64,000 nucleotides of DNA from Rhea pennata (Eukaryota; Chordata; Aves; Rheiformes; Rheidae), in contig NC_084702.1 in the NCBI RefSeq assembly GCF_028389875.1, forward strand, positions 45,507,053 to 45,571,052, given 5' to 3'. The notes beneath the pieces are model-generated. The model saw only the letters and a program-made list of their open reading frames with translations. It did no database searches and was not told the origin of the DNA. Positions 14,571 through 26,110 of this stretch are shown here, one piece after another (the stretch's first letter is position 1; each line of letters starts with the position of its first letter). A program made the position numbers and the translations under genes.

Positions 14571-16618
14571 AAAATCAGATTCTGCACTTTTTACTGCCGT
14601 TCTAAAACTGTGAAAGCTGTGCTTTAAATAGTCATTCCTTTATTCATCAAGCAATTGTTATGGAAAGACAGGCAGAATTCTTTTCTCTCTTAGGTCAGAC
14701 TGTTCCAGCATTCTGTTTTTAGCATGTTACCTACGTTCTTTATGCACTTCGTCAATTTTTGTATTGGGACTGAAAAAGTAGGTGCAGATTGTCTTGTAAT
14801 CTTCATGTACTGATTACAAAATGTTCTCATATCTCACATCCTTTTTTTTTTTAAGTCAGAAGCAATACGTCCTAATTTTTTTATTTAAGTTAGAAGCATC
14901 TGCCCTAGATATTTACATAAGTTAAAAAACATTTACGCTCTTTTTGTTTCCTAGTGGCTTGGTTCCCAGAGGAACAGCAATGACATGTGACTTCACCATT
15001 AATGTAGCTATGTCTGCCTAGTGATTGAATTACTTGGTATCAAAAGACAAAACAAAACAGATTTGTCAGAATTTCTTTTCCTCTATACCACTACATACAT
15101 AAAATCTGTCTTGTGTTTACCTTAATCAACAACATGTTAAGGACCATATTAAGGAGGAGTTTCAGGCAGATTCAGCTGATTTTATAAAGTCCAAGATTGC
15201 TGTTGAAAACAGTGGAAGCAAGAACATTCTTTTGTATGTGGAGTCCTAAACACTAAGATCTTGTTTTAGAAATATCTACAAATAGTTTGTGTATCATATA
15301 CTTCTTAAGTACTTCAGTTTTAAAGTCAACATTGTATTTTGTTGTAATCAACATGCAGAAAGTTTGAGGATATGCTGAGCAATCCCTTTCTTTCTTAAAA
15401 GGATAGTGCCATAGATTCTTAATAAAATTTATACGTTGCTTGAATTACTGGAAGTGAAAGAAAACGGACTGGGTGATAATACGGATGAGACCAAATAAAT
15501 ACAGAGAAAAAGGCAAAAGCAGAACTCCAGTTTGGTGGAGAAGAGAAGGAAACTCAAGCAGAGTTATTCAAATAATGGTAACAGTCTGACTGACAGGTCA
15601 AAAATGATCTCAGCAATGACACTTCATACGGGTTGCAGTCAGTGGAGGTACGAAGGTGTGAAAGGATAACAGACGAATTACCAAGCCTTTCACTATGAAG
15701 CTATGAAGAGCAGTGAAAATGACAGTGTCACCTGTAGCCTGCCATGAGAGAAGGAGAAAAGATTTTGGACGAAACATGGGGTATTCATTTTTGTCACACT
15801 ACGTAAAACTGCTGGTAACATGCACAGGAGGAAGTGTAAGGGAGAAAAAATGCAGGACTGCAGTGTTGTTTCTTAGTCCTGGGCTGAAATAGTTTTAACC
15901 ACAACCAGTCTGGCATTACATCTCTTAAGGTTTCCTTTTATCTGAAAATTAACTTGTCCTACAGGACACTAAATTGCTTCAGTTCTAATCCCACTAACAG
16001 CAAAAAGCAGCAGTTCGTGATGTCAAGAAAGCTGCCTCAATGAACCATTGCTTAGCCTTACATTAACACCTTCTACTTTTTCTGTTAGAAGTCTCAAGAA
16101 AAATTAACAGCTGGGTGGAAGATTTCAGATTGTGAAATGTGGGAAACTTTTATAACTTCTACTATTTACTTCAGTTTCTCTGTTTTCATCTTTTTCCTCA
16201 ATTGCTACTGAAATCACTGAGGATAGAAATCCTAATTATAAATAGTAACTCCATTTTACCGTGGGTTTCTACCTGTACAAATACCAACGTAGAAAAGTAA
16301 GGTTTCTCTAGTTGCTAGGCTGTCCAAAATCAGCCATCCGGTCTCACTGCTGTCTCAGGATTTTAATTCTTATACAATTATGAATGATGGGAAATGGAGG
16401 AGAGAGAGCTGCACTGGCAGAACTGAATTTCTCTCCCGTTCAGGTAAGTGATCCATGTGAAGGCGCTGGTGGTCCCACATCTCAGGCAAAGATCGTAAGA
16501 CAGACCCCAAAGGTGGAGCAGGCGTGGCCATCAGATCGTTCTTCTGCTGCAATCGCGCTCTTTAAAATGCTTTAAGTAATCGTTAGTGCCGTTCGTCACT
16601 CCTTGCAAGGAGCTACGT
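14571..16618. other. Intergenic DNA, no gene recognised
   Basis: Ordinary AT-rich sequence. No exon with flanking splice sites and no recognisable element was found. Confidence 0.55.
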
Positions 16619-16890
16619 GTTGCTACACCTTACCCCAGGTGTCTGGGCCCTGTGGGCACCCCCAGCCCTCACGGCGCTGCCCCCCACCCCGGCGGCCTCC
16701 TGCCCAGCCCAGGGTGCTGGGTCCCTGCCCCAGGACGCCGCAGCAGTGCCCGGCGCCGGCCCGGCCCTGCTGCCGCCCTGGGGCTCACGCCGAGCCCGAC
16801 GTGCGGGCGACCTCCGTGCCCGTGGCGGTGCCGGCGCCGGGGCTGGCGCCTGACACCGGGACCCAGTACTGCCGGCGGGGGGTGGGATGG
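16619..16890. promoter_or_regulatory. Isolated CpG-rich block (orphan CpG island candidate)
   Basis: About 270 bases of very GC-rich DNA with many CpG dinucleotides (for example around 16738-16850), standing out sharply from AT-rich flanks. Several overlapping open frames of 78-120 codons exist on both strands, as expected from GC-rich DNA with few stop codons. They are Pro/Ala/Arg-rich and not recognisable. In vertebrates such islands usually mark promoters, including those of unannotated transcripts or enhancers. No adjoining coding exon could be identified here. Confidence 0.6.
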
Positions 16891-16957
16891 TTTCCCCAGC
16901 ACTACTGGGCACAAAATCGAGCCTGAAGGAAAGCTTCAAAAGCAATAGGAGGGGAAA

Positions 16958-16962
<5 letters not shown>

Positions 16963-17002
<40 letters not shown>
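16963..17002. repeat. (CT)n microsatellite ending in poly-T
   Basis: About 33 bases of CT dinucleotide repeat followed by a short T run, just after the CpG-rich block. It produces a Ser-Leu repeat in one open frame, which is an artefact of the microsatellite. Confidence 0.9.
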
Positions 17003-20000
17003 AACTGCTACATTTTGTTTTATTAAACTAATGTGGGGTCAAACACAGTTCCCGCGCCCTTTTGCTTCCGTGCAGTTACGGCATTGCTATGTGCTGCGCG
17101 GTGCCGTTTCCGCGGAATTTGAACCCGCTCTTAGCAGAACCTGCCAGCCGATTAATCACTTTTTCTGTGCAACGGCAAAACACACCGCACTACTGGCAAC
17201 AGATCTCTCGATAATTGAAACAGTGACGATCACAAATACAAACGTATTGTTACAACTGTACCGTTCGTACCGAACTTTCTAGAAGTTTCCTGTGGAGGCA
17301 GAGGCAAAAGGGTAGGTGTTTTAATAAATAAATTGTGTAGAGGAGAAAATTGCTGCTGAGCTCTGTGTAATACCTGCCTGGGAACTTCCAAAGTGGACCA
17401 AGAGCTTCCCCAGAGCTGATGTTTCTCTCAGATTCTGCTAGGTAAAAATAATGCCCAAGGCACACACACATGGACTCTAAAGGCTGTGCTTTACCATCTC
17501 CAGAGACATTATTTCAGAAACTTAGCCAAACTCAAACTTCCAGGTGTGTTTTTTGAACCTTTTCTTCCTGCTACCGATGCCAAATTCTTGGTAATGCCAG
17601 TAAAGTCTGCCCGTGGTGTCTGAACTCAGTCAAAATATTGGGAAGTTAAATTCAGTAACAAGTGACTAGCACCCAGTCTACTAATAAACATACAAAACAC
17701 AAATAAATACATTCTAAAGCAATACATTAAGTACATAAATTATACATCTATACTATGTTTCCTCCACATTGAATGAGAGCCAGTTTATTGCCTGTCTTGA
17801 TGACACCGTGTGCCAGAGTGTCAGCTGATACGAGTGAAGATAGTGCCATTGAGATACTCCATTCACTCTAGCTTTACTACGGTTTAGTGCTTTTAAATCT
17901 TCAGGTAATTATTTTAACTGGACACCAACCTAATAACTTATTTCTAAAACAACCTTCCAAGCAGCGGAGCTGAAATTATGGTATTTACTTTCTCCACTTC
18001 TGGCTGCCATCCAAGTAGGATCTTGTGAAATTGCCCTGGCTAAGCTGGAAGAAATCTACCCTGCCTCACCTCTAGTTTCAAGCCAACTGAAACCCAAAGA
18101 GATTTCTGAGAACAGGCAGGGAATGTTGAAATAGGAGAAAATGACTTCCTTGTGGCTAGAAAATTTAACTGAGTCAAATCCAATGTAAAGGAAAAAATGA
18201 AGTTAAAGGCAGCACTATTCATCGTCTGGGAAAGATGATAGCATGCACTGTCCATTAAAAACAAAAGCACAGAAAAAAACTGTTGAAGGTTTACAGCATG
18301 GGCGATGACTGTTTTTTAGTGTTAGTAAAAAAAATATTTTTATTAAGTAAGAAAGCAATGTATGTTTTCCACGTCTTACTAACTTTATAGCTTATACACA
18401 TTTATAAAGAGACTCCAATACAAACAGCACAATCAATGTTTCTGGTAGTGTTAGCAAGTGTTAACAAGATCTAACTCAAAGCTCTTCTGCAGCAAAAAGC
18501 CAAAATGTACGGAGCCAGAAAACTGGCAGAGCTGAGGTGGAAAGCCTTGAAGACTCAATCCTCTTGGCCACTGAGAGGGCTGCATGCAAGGTGGCAGGTC
18601 TGCTGCTGATGAGAGGGACTGGTGCCACCTCTGATATCTCAGTTGCTGTGCCAGCAGAAGCAACAGCAGCAAGCCTGCCTTTTGAGGGCTTTGCATTGGT
18701 CAGAGGCCCTGGCTGTTTTCTCACCACAAGCAGTTTGCTAACTAATTCTTCTTTTCCTGTGTCTGGAGACTGGCTCAGTTAACATACAAAGCTTTATATA
18801 TTTATTGTGGCTTCAGAGATTAGGAAAAAGATTCTGCCAAACTCTGGAAGAAGAAATGTGAGATGGGAGAAGCTAGAAATTGAGAAATGGAAGAGATGTT
18901 AGGGAACGTCCCTGACAGCCTACCTCCCCAGCTGTCCTTGGCTGATTTCTTACTGGCCTATGCTTTTCTTAGAAGGGCAATGCAATGACAGCTACAGAAT
19001 CAATCTCTCCTTTTCCAGGCCTGCCTGCACAAACACGGCTTTTGAAACATTCATGAAGTGCTTGTACAGTCCCTGCAATAGATTATTTCCAGTAATAGCC
19101 CATGCCAGGGTGAACAAATGGGCTACTTTAGTGCATATAAATGACTTCAAAATAAATTGCAGCAGGGGTCACATCGAGTTTCATAGATTTTTCTCTGTGT
19201 TTCCAATAGCAAATCAGAAAATTGCCCTGTTCTGGAGCTGTCAATGGGACTGGACACTTCTATTCTGCTCCAGCATGAGTTCTGTCATAAAGGTACAGCT
19301 AGCCCTAACAACAAAGTACTGCCAGAGGAGACAAAGCTAGAAAGCTGGAAGAGAAATTCATGTCTTGCTAATGAGTTCCTTTATGTTTAATCACCCTCTC
19401 CCAAAGGCATTGGAGGACTAAGTACCTGCTATTGTATGTTGAACACTATGAATAGTGGAATTCTGTGGGTGTTCTGTTACTTGAGAGGTTTCGATCACAC
19501 TATTGATTCTATGGTGTGACATAATTCCAGAAATAGTGTCTTAAAAATTGACACTTTTACAGTCAGTTGAACCATACATCTATAAAAGAAAGCTTTGGTA
19601 ATAAGGAAAGATACCATTATGAAGCAAAATGTAAGATAAGATTGATTTTTATGTAGGCATCCAATTACGAAACATTATTATAAAGCATTACTGTAATACA
19701 GAAAATCAGTGTCTATCAGATCCTGAGGCAGGTGCCTTGAACGTTTGGCCATTGTACAGATGACCACTTTAAATCTTCTGTGCTTTAGCACTTACCCATT
19801 TCTCAACTATATTTTCTCATTTTATACAGGTAATTATCAAAGCTGAAAAAGAATAAATTTCATCCCTTTATGTCCAAATAAAATTCAGTTGCTATGTTGA
19901 TGATAATGCAATAAGCAATTCTACCCTCAGTTATATCATTACAGATATATAAATCTGTTCACATCTTTAGCATGATACACTCCTTTTCTTTGCACTGAAC

Positions 20001-22784
20001 CAATGGTATATTCTATTACCTTTTAGAGTAGTTTCTGGATGTGTTTTAATGCAAGTTCAATACCAAATTGCCAGCTGATCAATGAGAAAATAACCAAACT
20101 CCTGGTCTTCCCACATAGGCTTGATATACAACAGCAAGCTCAGGCTGCTCTTTGGCCTGTACCTCAGAAACAGACCTCCAAGTCTGCTCTGTCCCTGCTG
20201 TAGCATATGCTACAATACTGCAGATGAAAAATCTCTCCTTGTTCGCCATCCCTTCTGGTTGTTGCAAGTTTTATGAAGTTGTGGTAAGGTTATCTTCCAC
20301 TAGGAAGGCTGGTTTCTCCTGTTCATCACATCACTCACATTTCTGGGGCATGGGCAAACTCTTACCACACCGTTGCTGGTTTATAGGGCAATTGCTTCAC
20401 AGTTAACTGGACTACAGATACTGATCTAAGTCCTATGGAATCATAGCGTGGGCTAAACCTGATGCCTTTGCCTATGCTGAAATCACAGGCCAGTGGCCAC
20501 TGCTATAACTAAATTCATTATTTACTTTTATCCATTCATATTTATCCATCCAGCATTCTTAGGCCTTAAAAAGCTAAGAACTAAATGTAAATTGATAGAT
20601 TGCTGAAAGATATTTTATGCATGGAACTCCTTTCTCCTTTTTGTAAGAACTTGTATTTTTACTTTTATTCTTGAAAACAGAAATACAAAAGAAAAATACA
20701 GATCATGAAGCATTTGTTTTGCAAATGAAATCAATATTCTCCTATACATATATTAATAACAGAAATCCTGTGGTTTAAATCAACTGAAGTGGCTAATCAA
20801 GAGCTGGCTTGCAAATAGATGAAGACCAAAGCAGTAGTAGCAAGTTAGATATCTTAATGTACCAAAGTTTGTGAGTATAAATCTAAACAAATAATACAGA
20901 AATAAAACAATTCTCTCAAAATCTGGTTTGACATCAGCACACAGAAAGTGGAGAGGATAACAAACTCTCCAAGAGGTTTATATTTTTTTTCTTTTTCTCT
21001 TCTTAGAAGCCTGCATATTTTGAGTCTTGCCCTGGGCTTCTAAGTATTGGGAAGGTCAGATAAAATTCCAGTTAACATTTGTACACCTGAGACCTCATGG
21101 GGTCCCTCCCCTCTCTCACAATCTGTGTTTCTTTTGTTCTTTTATTTTATTTGAGTGTCATTTTTGTAGCAGCCCTCCTGTCTCAAATACCCAGACAGCT
21201 GTGTTTTTGAAAACAGGAACATAGAATATTCTCTGTCTGTTTTCTATTTAGAGTGATATAAAATTGGCATTATGAATTAGTTAATACTATCTTGCTTTCT
21301 TATTTTCACATAGTGAGCTAATTCCTCAGTCACATCACCACACAGATATTTTACAAATATCAAGGGACATTTTCCCTTTATGTCCTGTGAAAAAGTATAT
21401 TTCCTAAACAGGTTCACCTACATTTGTGGAAGAACATTGCAAAACCATCAAAAGTTTGTACATTCTTGATGGTGAATATACGTTGTATATTCACACAAGT
21501 GCTCCCATTAAGGCCAAGGAGATTATTAGAGTAGATGAAGTACTTGAAATGGGTATAGTGAAAGAAGAAAAATACTTGCTCAGTAATAGTCCCAGGATTT
21601 CATTCTGATTATATTCTTACTTGAATATAATCTTTTGAAACAAGTCCAGCCAGTGGGATACTTACTTTTGATGTATTTGAGAATCAGCATTTGTAATTCT
21701 ACCCTAAAAATCTTCCTGAAAATTCTTTTTCCTTTCCTTCTGGGCCATTTTATGCTCTTTTCTGGTAGTGACTCATTTCAACCTGTATTTCAAGGGCATA
21801 GTTATATTATACTCTGCTTTTCCTATTCTTTCGAATGCTCTTCCCAGAAATTGCTACATTAAACTACATGCATAGTTCCCCAAGAGAACAGATTTATTTC
21901 AACAGAATTTGATTTAAAATTCTTTCCTTGTGAAAAGTTAGACAACTATTCAGTGAAAAATGGGTGGTGTCACACTGGTTCCAAGTGTCAGCTGGGGCAC
22001 ATGTTAGCATAATTTTTTGTAATTGTGCCAGTTAATATTAATTGCAAAATTAATGGGATTGTGGCAAGGACAAGTTAAGATGGCACAAGGAGATTTGCCA
22101 GCAAACTCCCCTTGTGATGTGTTGTCTTTATAAAGCAGTTTGAGCTGTTACATTTTAAAAAGTTCAGCTTTTTTCCTTTCTACTGAAGTTGCGATATTTA
22201 TTTCTTGGATTACACGGCAATCTTTGTTTATTTAGAATCCTTTCCATTCTGTTTAATTCCTTCACAAACTTTCCCTTGGATGACTGGCACTCCTCCAAAG
22301 AGAACATACTCTAAGTAGAATCAGTTTGTCACCTTCTCCTTTGTTGAAGTCTAGTAATTTGAAATGTTCTTAAAGTCAGAGTGAATTTTGACACCTGCTT
22401 AAAACTACTGCACCTGCACAAGTGTGAGTTACACATTTAGAACAACTGGAAGACTATCTAGTGTTGAACTAAGATAGTTAATAGCTTATAATTTATGGTA
22501 AGAATAATAGGATATAGAAATGACTATTAAAAAATTGTTCTCACCATCCCCATAACTAACTAATGGTCATTTCCACCTATGTAATGGTGCGAAATGGAAC
22601 AAGAAAAGCACACGATAGTAACTAAATAAAAAAAAACGGTGGGAGGGAGAAGAACATCTGGTGCTATTTAATGCATTGTACTCCAAGAAAATTTGAGCAA
22701 TATTTGTAATATGAGTTATTTCTTAATCACATCTGTTAGGGCCCTGACTGTATCAACAAACTCTGCAATCTCTTTCCCCCACCC
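17003..22784. other. Intergenic DNA, no gene recognised
   Basis: AT-rich sequence. Open frames reach 126 codons (near 18.96 kb) but are unrecognisable and not flanked by convincing splice sites. A 10-bp perfect hairpin lies at 21472-21494. Nothing else could be supported. Confidence 0.5.
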
Positions 22785-23080
22785 TGTCTCCTACAGGTTT
22801 GGCTGCCGGTGCTCACGGCCTGGCCTGGCACAGTGCCCCTGTGGGAAGCAGCTGTGTGAGTGGGAGCTGCAAGAAGTCTCGTCAGGGGCTGTCCCTGCTT
22901 CCCCGGGAGCTACAGCAAGCTCTGGGCCTGCTGGCCATCCCTGGCAGCAGTTGCTGCTCCATGCTGTCCTCACTGGGGCAGCTGGGGCTGTGCTGAGAGA
23001 GGCCTTGCCCTGCCACGCTTTCACCTCCAGCTCCTGCCTCACATTTGCTTGCAGAGGAGCAAAAGCTGCAGCTCCCTGAC
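22785..23080. other. GC-rich, CpG-poor block
   Basis: GC-rich stretch starting just after a pyrimidine-rich tract and CAG that resemble a splice acceptor (near 22770-22796). An open frame continues through it to a stop near 23077. The encoded Cys/Ala/Ser-rich sequence is not recognisable. It could be a decayed CpG island, an unrecognised repeat, or a noncoding exon. Confidence 0.35.
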
Positions 23081-23349
23081 AAGATCAGTCATGAATCTAT
23101 GTCCACCATGCAGATGAGCTGAACACCACTGTATCTCTTCCATCACTAAGCTTAGGCTACTGCTCACTTTCTTGTCACCTGTAACAGCCTCTATCATCTT
23201 TGCTATTCTTTTTCTTGTGTCGATCACACAGTCATATTACAAAAGTCAGCTTATCATGTGTTTCCAAGGCTAAATAGAAAATACTAGGAATGTTCTCAGA
23301 ATTTTAAGATACTTGGAGTTGTTCCTGAGGACCGTCATTTCTTTTGATG

Positions 23350-23860
23350 AGGCCCCATAAGATACCTTAGATGTCAGGGCCCGGAAGACACTGATGGGTC
23401 TCAATGGCCCTGAACATGAGGCCTCACATGAGGCCTCCCCCACACCCTTGCCTGTGGGCTCAGAGGCTCCATTTAAGCTCAGCGCTGAACCTCCACTCCC
23501 TCCCTGAACTAGGCTGTAGCAGTGTTAGTATCTAGCTCAGCCACACTTGGTTAAACCTGACTGCAACCTCTGGCTAGTGGGATGGACCCTGGCTGATGCG
23601 GCCCTTGCCCTGCTGGCCATGTTATCACCCTCAGCTCCCCTGTCCCTTGGGGAGAAGCCAGCTCTTGCTGCTCCCTGACCTTAGATCCAGAGTCAGGCCA
23701 TCTGGCCACTGAAAGCTACCTCTTAGTCTGCTATAGTGTCTTTGGCTCCTTTAAGATTTCCTGCTAAGCGGGACCTCTATGGTTTGTGCTTCCTCTGGCC
23801 TTCTTGAGGTTTCCCAACAAACTAGTGCTGATGACTCCACTTGCACAATGCAGACTTTTT
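23350..23860. other. GC-rich, CpG-poor segment, possibly a decayed repeat
   Basis: Moderately GC-rich sequence with few CpG and many TG/CA, as left by methylated CpG decay. It contains a direct repeat of the word 'catgaggcct' near 23415-23437. The composition contrasts with both flanks, which suggests an old inserted element or a degraded island. I cannot name a family. Confidence 0.3.
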
Positions 23861-24179
23861 TTGATAGGGGAATCTGAGTACACCAGAAACAGTCTAACTC
23901 CCACTTATTGAGAGGTATTGACCAGTAGTAGATAGGTTCATCGATTGTCTTGTTTTCCTGAATCTCTCCTTTACAGTATTCATTTTTTTAATCACGTGGA
24001 AAAATCCAAAGGTGAAAGAATGTAATAGCCTTATAGCCCAGTACACATGGCTGCCATTGCTTGTGACCGGCCACAGGCTTCATGTTAAGCTAATGGCATG
24101 GGCCTCAAGACTTACCAGGTTTTGCAGGAACTTCTCTTGGCCTGCCTGGAGAGTTGTTTCACTTGTAAGAACAATTATC

Positions 24180-24860
24180 TAATGATGGGGTAACACTTAC
24201 TTACCTTACTGTAGCTTTGTATAATTGTGAGGCGTAGCACCTATTGTTATATGTAATTTTGTAGCTAATACATAGTAATGACAAGCGGTTATTCTGCGTA
24301 GTGAACTTCCTATGACCGTAGAATAAAATGCAGTGTGGAAGTGTAAAGACGTAAGATGATAGCAGAGTCCTTGAAAATGCAGACATAGGATGATTCTGGA
24401 GGCCCCAGGACTATAAACAACTCACCAGCAATCAATCACTGGTTGTCAGAGGAATGCAGCCTTGGAAGCTAAAACCAGTTTTCAGAGTAACAAAGAGTAT
24501 ACTGGGAACAAGTAACCATCATATGCAAAATACACCTTTCCTAATAAATTCAGGTGTAATGTGGACTTACAGACCAATGAAGAAGCAGTAAGTTCTGGAG
24601 CATGTTAGGAAACGTAATAAATGACTGCTGGTGGATTCTAGTGTGAAGAGGAAGAAACTATCAACATTAGTAACTCCTCCTGGCAAGGGACTTGGGATGC
24701 TAATGGCTTGCTATACTTCTTCCCCTCTACTCCAAACTGAAGTCATCGACCTTAGGGCCCAGAAGATCGGAGGAAGGGTGAGTGCAACACCAGAGAAAGG
24801 GGCAGATGCTAGAAGTTTGTGCATATGTCATTCTAACTATACATATACAATTTAAACTAT
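24180..24860 (+). mobile_element. Possible decayed LTR (solo LTR-like), unproven
   Basis: The block starts near 'tgatggggtaaca'. It contains a TATA-like 'actataaacaactc' near 24411, AATAAA-type signals near 24543 and 24616, and a donor-like AGG|GTGAGTG near 24776. That order (TATA, polyA signal, leader with donor) is typical of a retroviral LTR followed by leader. No paired LTR, no clear tRNA primer site and no gag/pol remnant was found. The call is an inference only. Confidence 0.25.
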
Positions 24861-26069
24861 AAATTGTAACTGGACTAACAATAATTCTTTGATCAGATTG
24901 GTAAGGCTTTAATTAGGTTAATCAAAAGTGCTTGGCTTTGCATATACAGGATGTTCCTTTTGCATGCAACAAGATTTTGATCTTAAATTACTGGGAACAA
25001 GTTGCAAGCAACCTACCTTGTAACTTGGATACAACAATTTGGTAACACTATGAAGTGCCTGGCTCAACCTTGCACTGACACCTATCAGAATCTGCCCACC
25101 CGTTGCTGATGGTGACACATCTTTCTCCATGCTCTCTTGTTGCATTTAATGATTTACTGATGGCTGAAAATGCTTTTGATCCCATTTCATCTTATTTCTC
25201 TCCTGTCATCCTGGTTTGGTTGTGGGAGAGATTTAATTTTCTAGTCAATTCTGTTCCTCTGGAAGACCAAAATAATAATAATGCAGAGTTCTTTTTCAGT
25301 CATAATGCTGAATGCAGCTCTTCCTTTCTGCAAGGCTTACTTAACATCATCTATTATAGTTATTGATAACTTAGTGGACGATGTTAAAACATGAATGTAA
25401 TTTAGTGAAAGTCTATCATTTTGGCTTATTTCTGTTTTCCCAGAGCTTTAGTTTCCCTATAAGGGTCATCTTCAGTAAAGCAGATAAGACCATGGTATTT
25501 GAGTTACCTGTCCCAAAACATAAATCTTTTTCTTCCACTACATTAAAAAATCCAAACAAAGTTCTAATAAAAAGCTAAACTATAAATGAAACTTTGTTAA
25601 AAACTGTTAGATACAATCCCAGAGTCAAATGTTCAAAACCAGAATTGTATTATTAAGGTTGCTCATGAAACTTTCTCCTGAATGATTCCTATCTAGCTGG
25701 GTGATTTTATATATTAATGAAAATGTAATTTATATTATTGTGTTCTTGATCATCTAAAATGATCATTTTCTTTATAACATCTCCTTAAAAATAAATTACT
25801 GGTTAAGAGCAGCATTTCCTTTCCAGTCAAATAAATCATTAAATCATTAAATAATTTTGCAAAAAAATCCTGTTGTGGCTTAATTAAGCGTTTGGATAAG
25901 CACTAACATATGAAGATTCTTTTTTTTTTCCTGACATCTACTATAAGCATCCTGTAAATTAAATCTACTTCATCAACATGATGTTCAAAGGGATGCTGGA
26001 GGAGGAAATTTTGTTAATTTTTAGCTAAAATAATTTAAACTCCAATGTTTAAAAAAGTTTGTTTTCATT
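24861..26069. other. Intergenic DNA, no gene recognised
   Basis: AT-rich sequence with open frames below 90 codons and no recognisable motif. Confidence 0.5.
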
Positions 26070-26078
26070 CTCTCTCTC

Positions 26079-26109
<31 letters not shown>

Positions 26110-26110
26110 T
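26070..26110. repeat. CT/poly-T pyrimidine tract
   Basis: About 41 bases of pure pyrimidine: a short CT repeat passing into two T runs broken by one C. Confidence 0.9.

Noticed and set aside
16586..16948. Overlapping 78-120 codon frames on both strands
   Set aside because: All are GC-driven shadows within the CpG-rich block, with no splice or start context favouring any one.
16887..17282. 131-codon + strand frame with a Ser-Leu repeat
   Set aside because: The repeat is a direct translation of the CT microsatellite, and the rest matches nothing I know.
18960..19340. 126-codon + strand frame
   Set aside because: Unrecognisable, no CpG island or splice context, and length within chance expectation for a 64-kb window.
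20428..20470. CR1-like start 'tggaatcatag'
   Set aside because: Only a few bases resemble CR1 and the sequence that follows does not continue the consensus.
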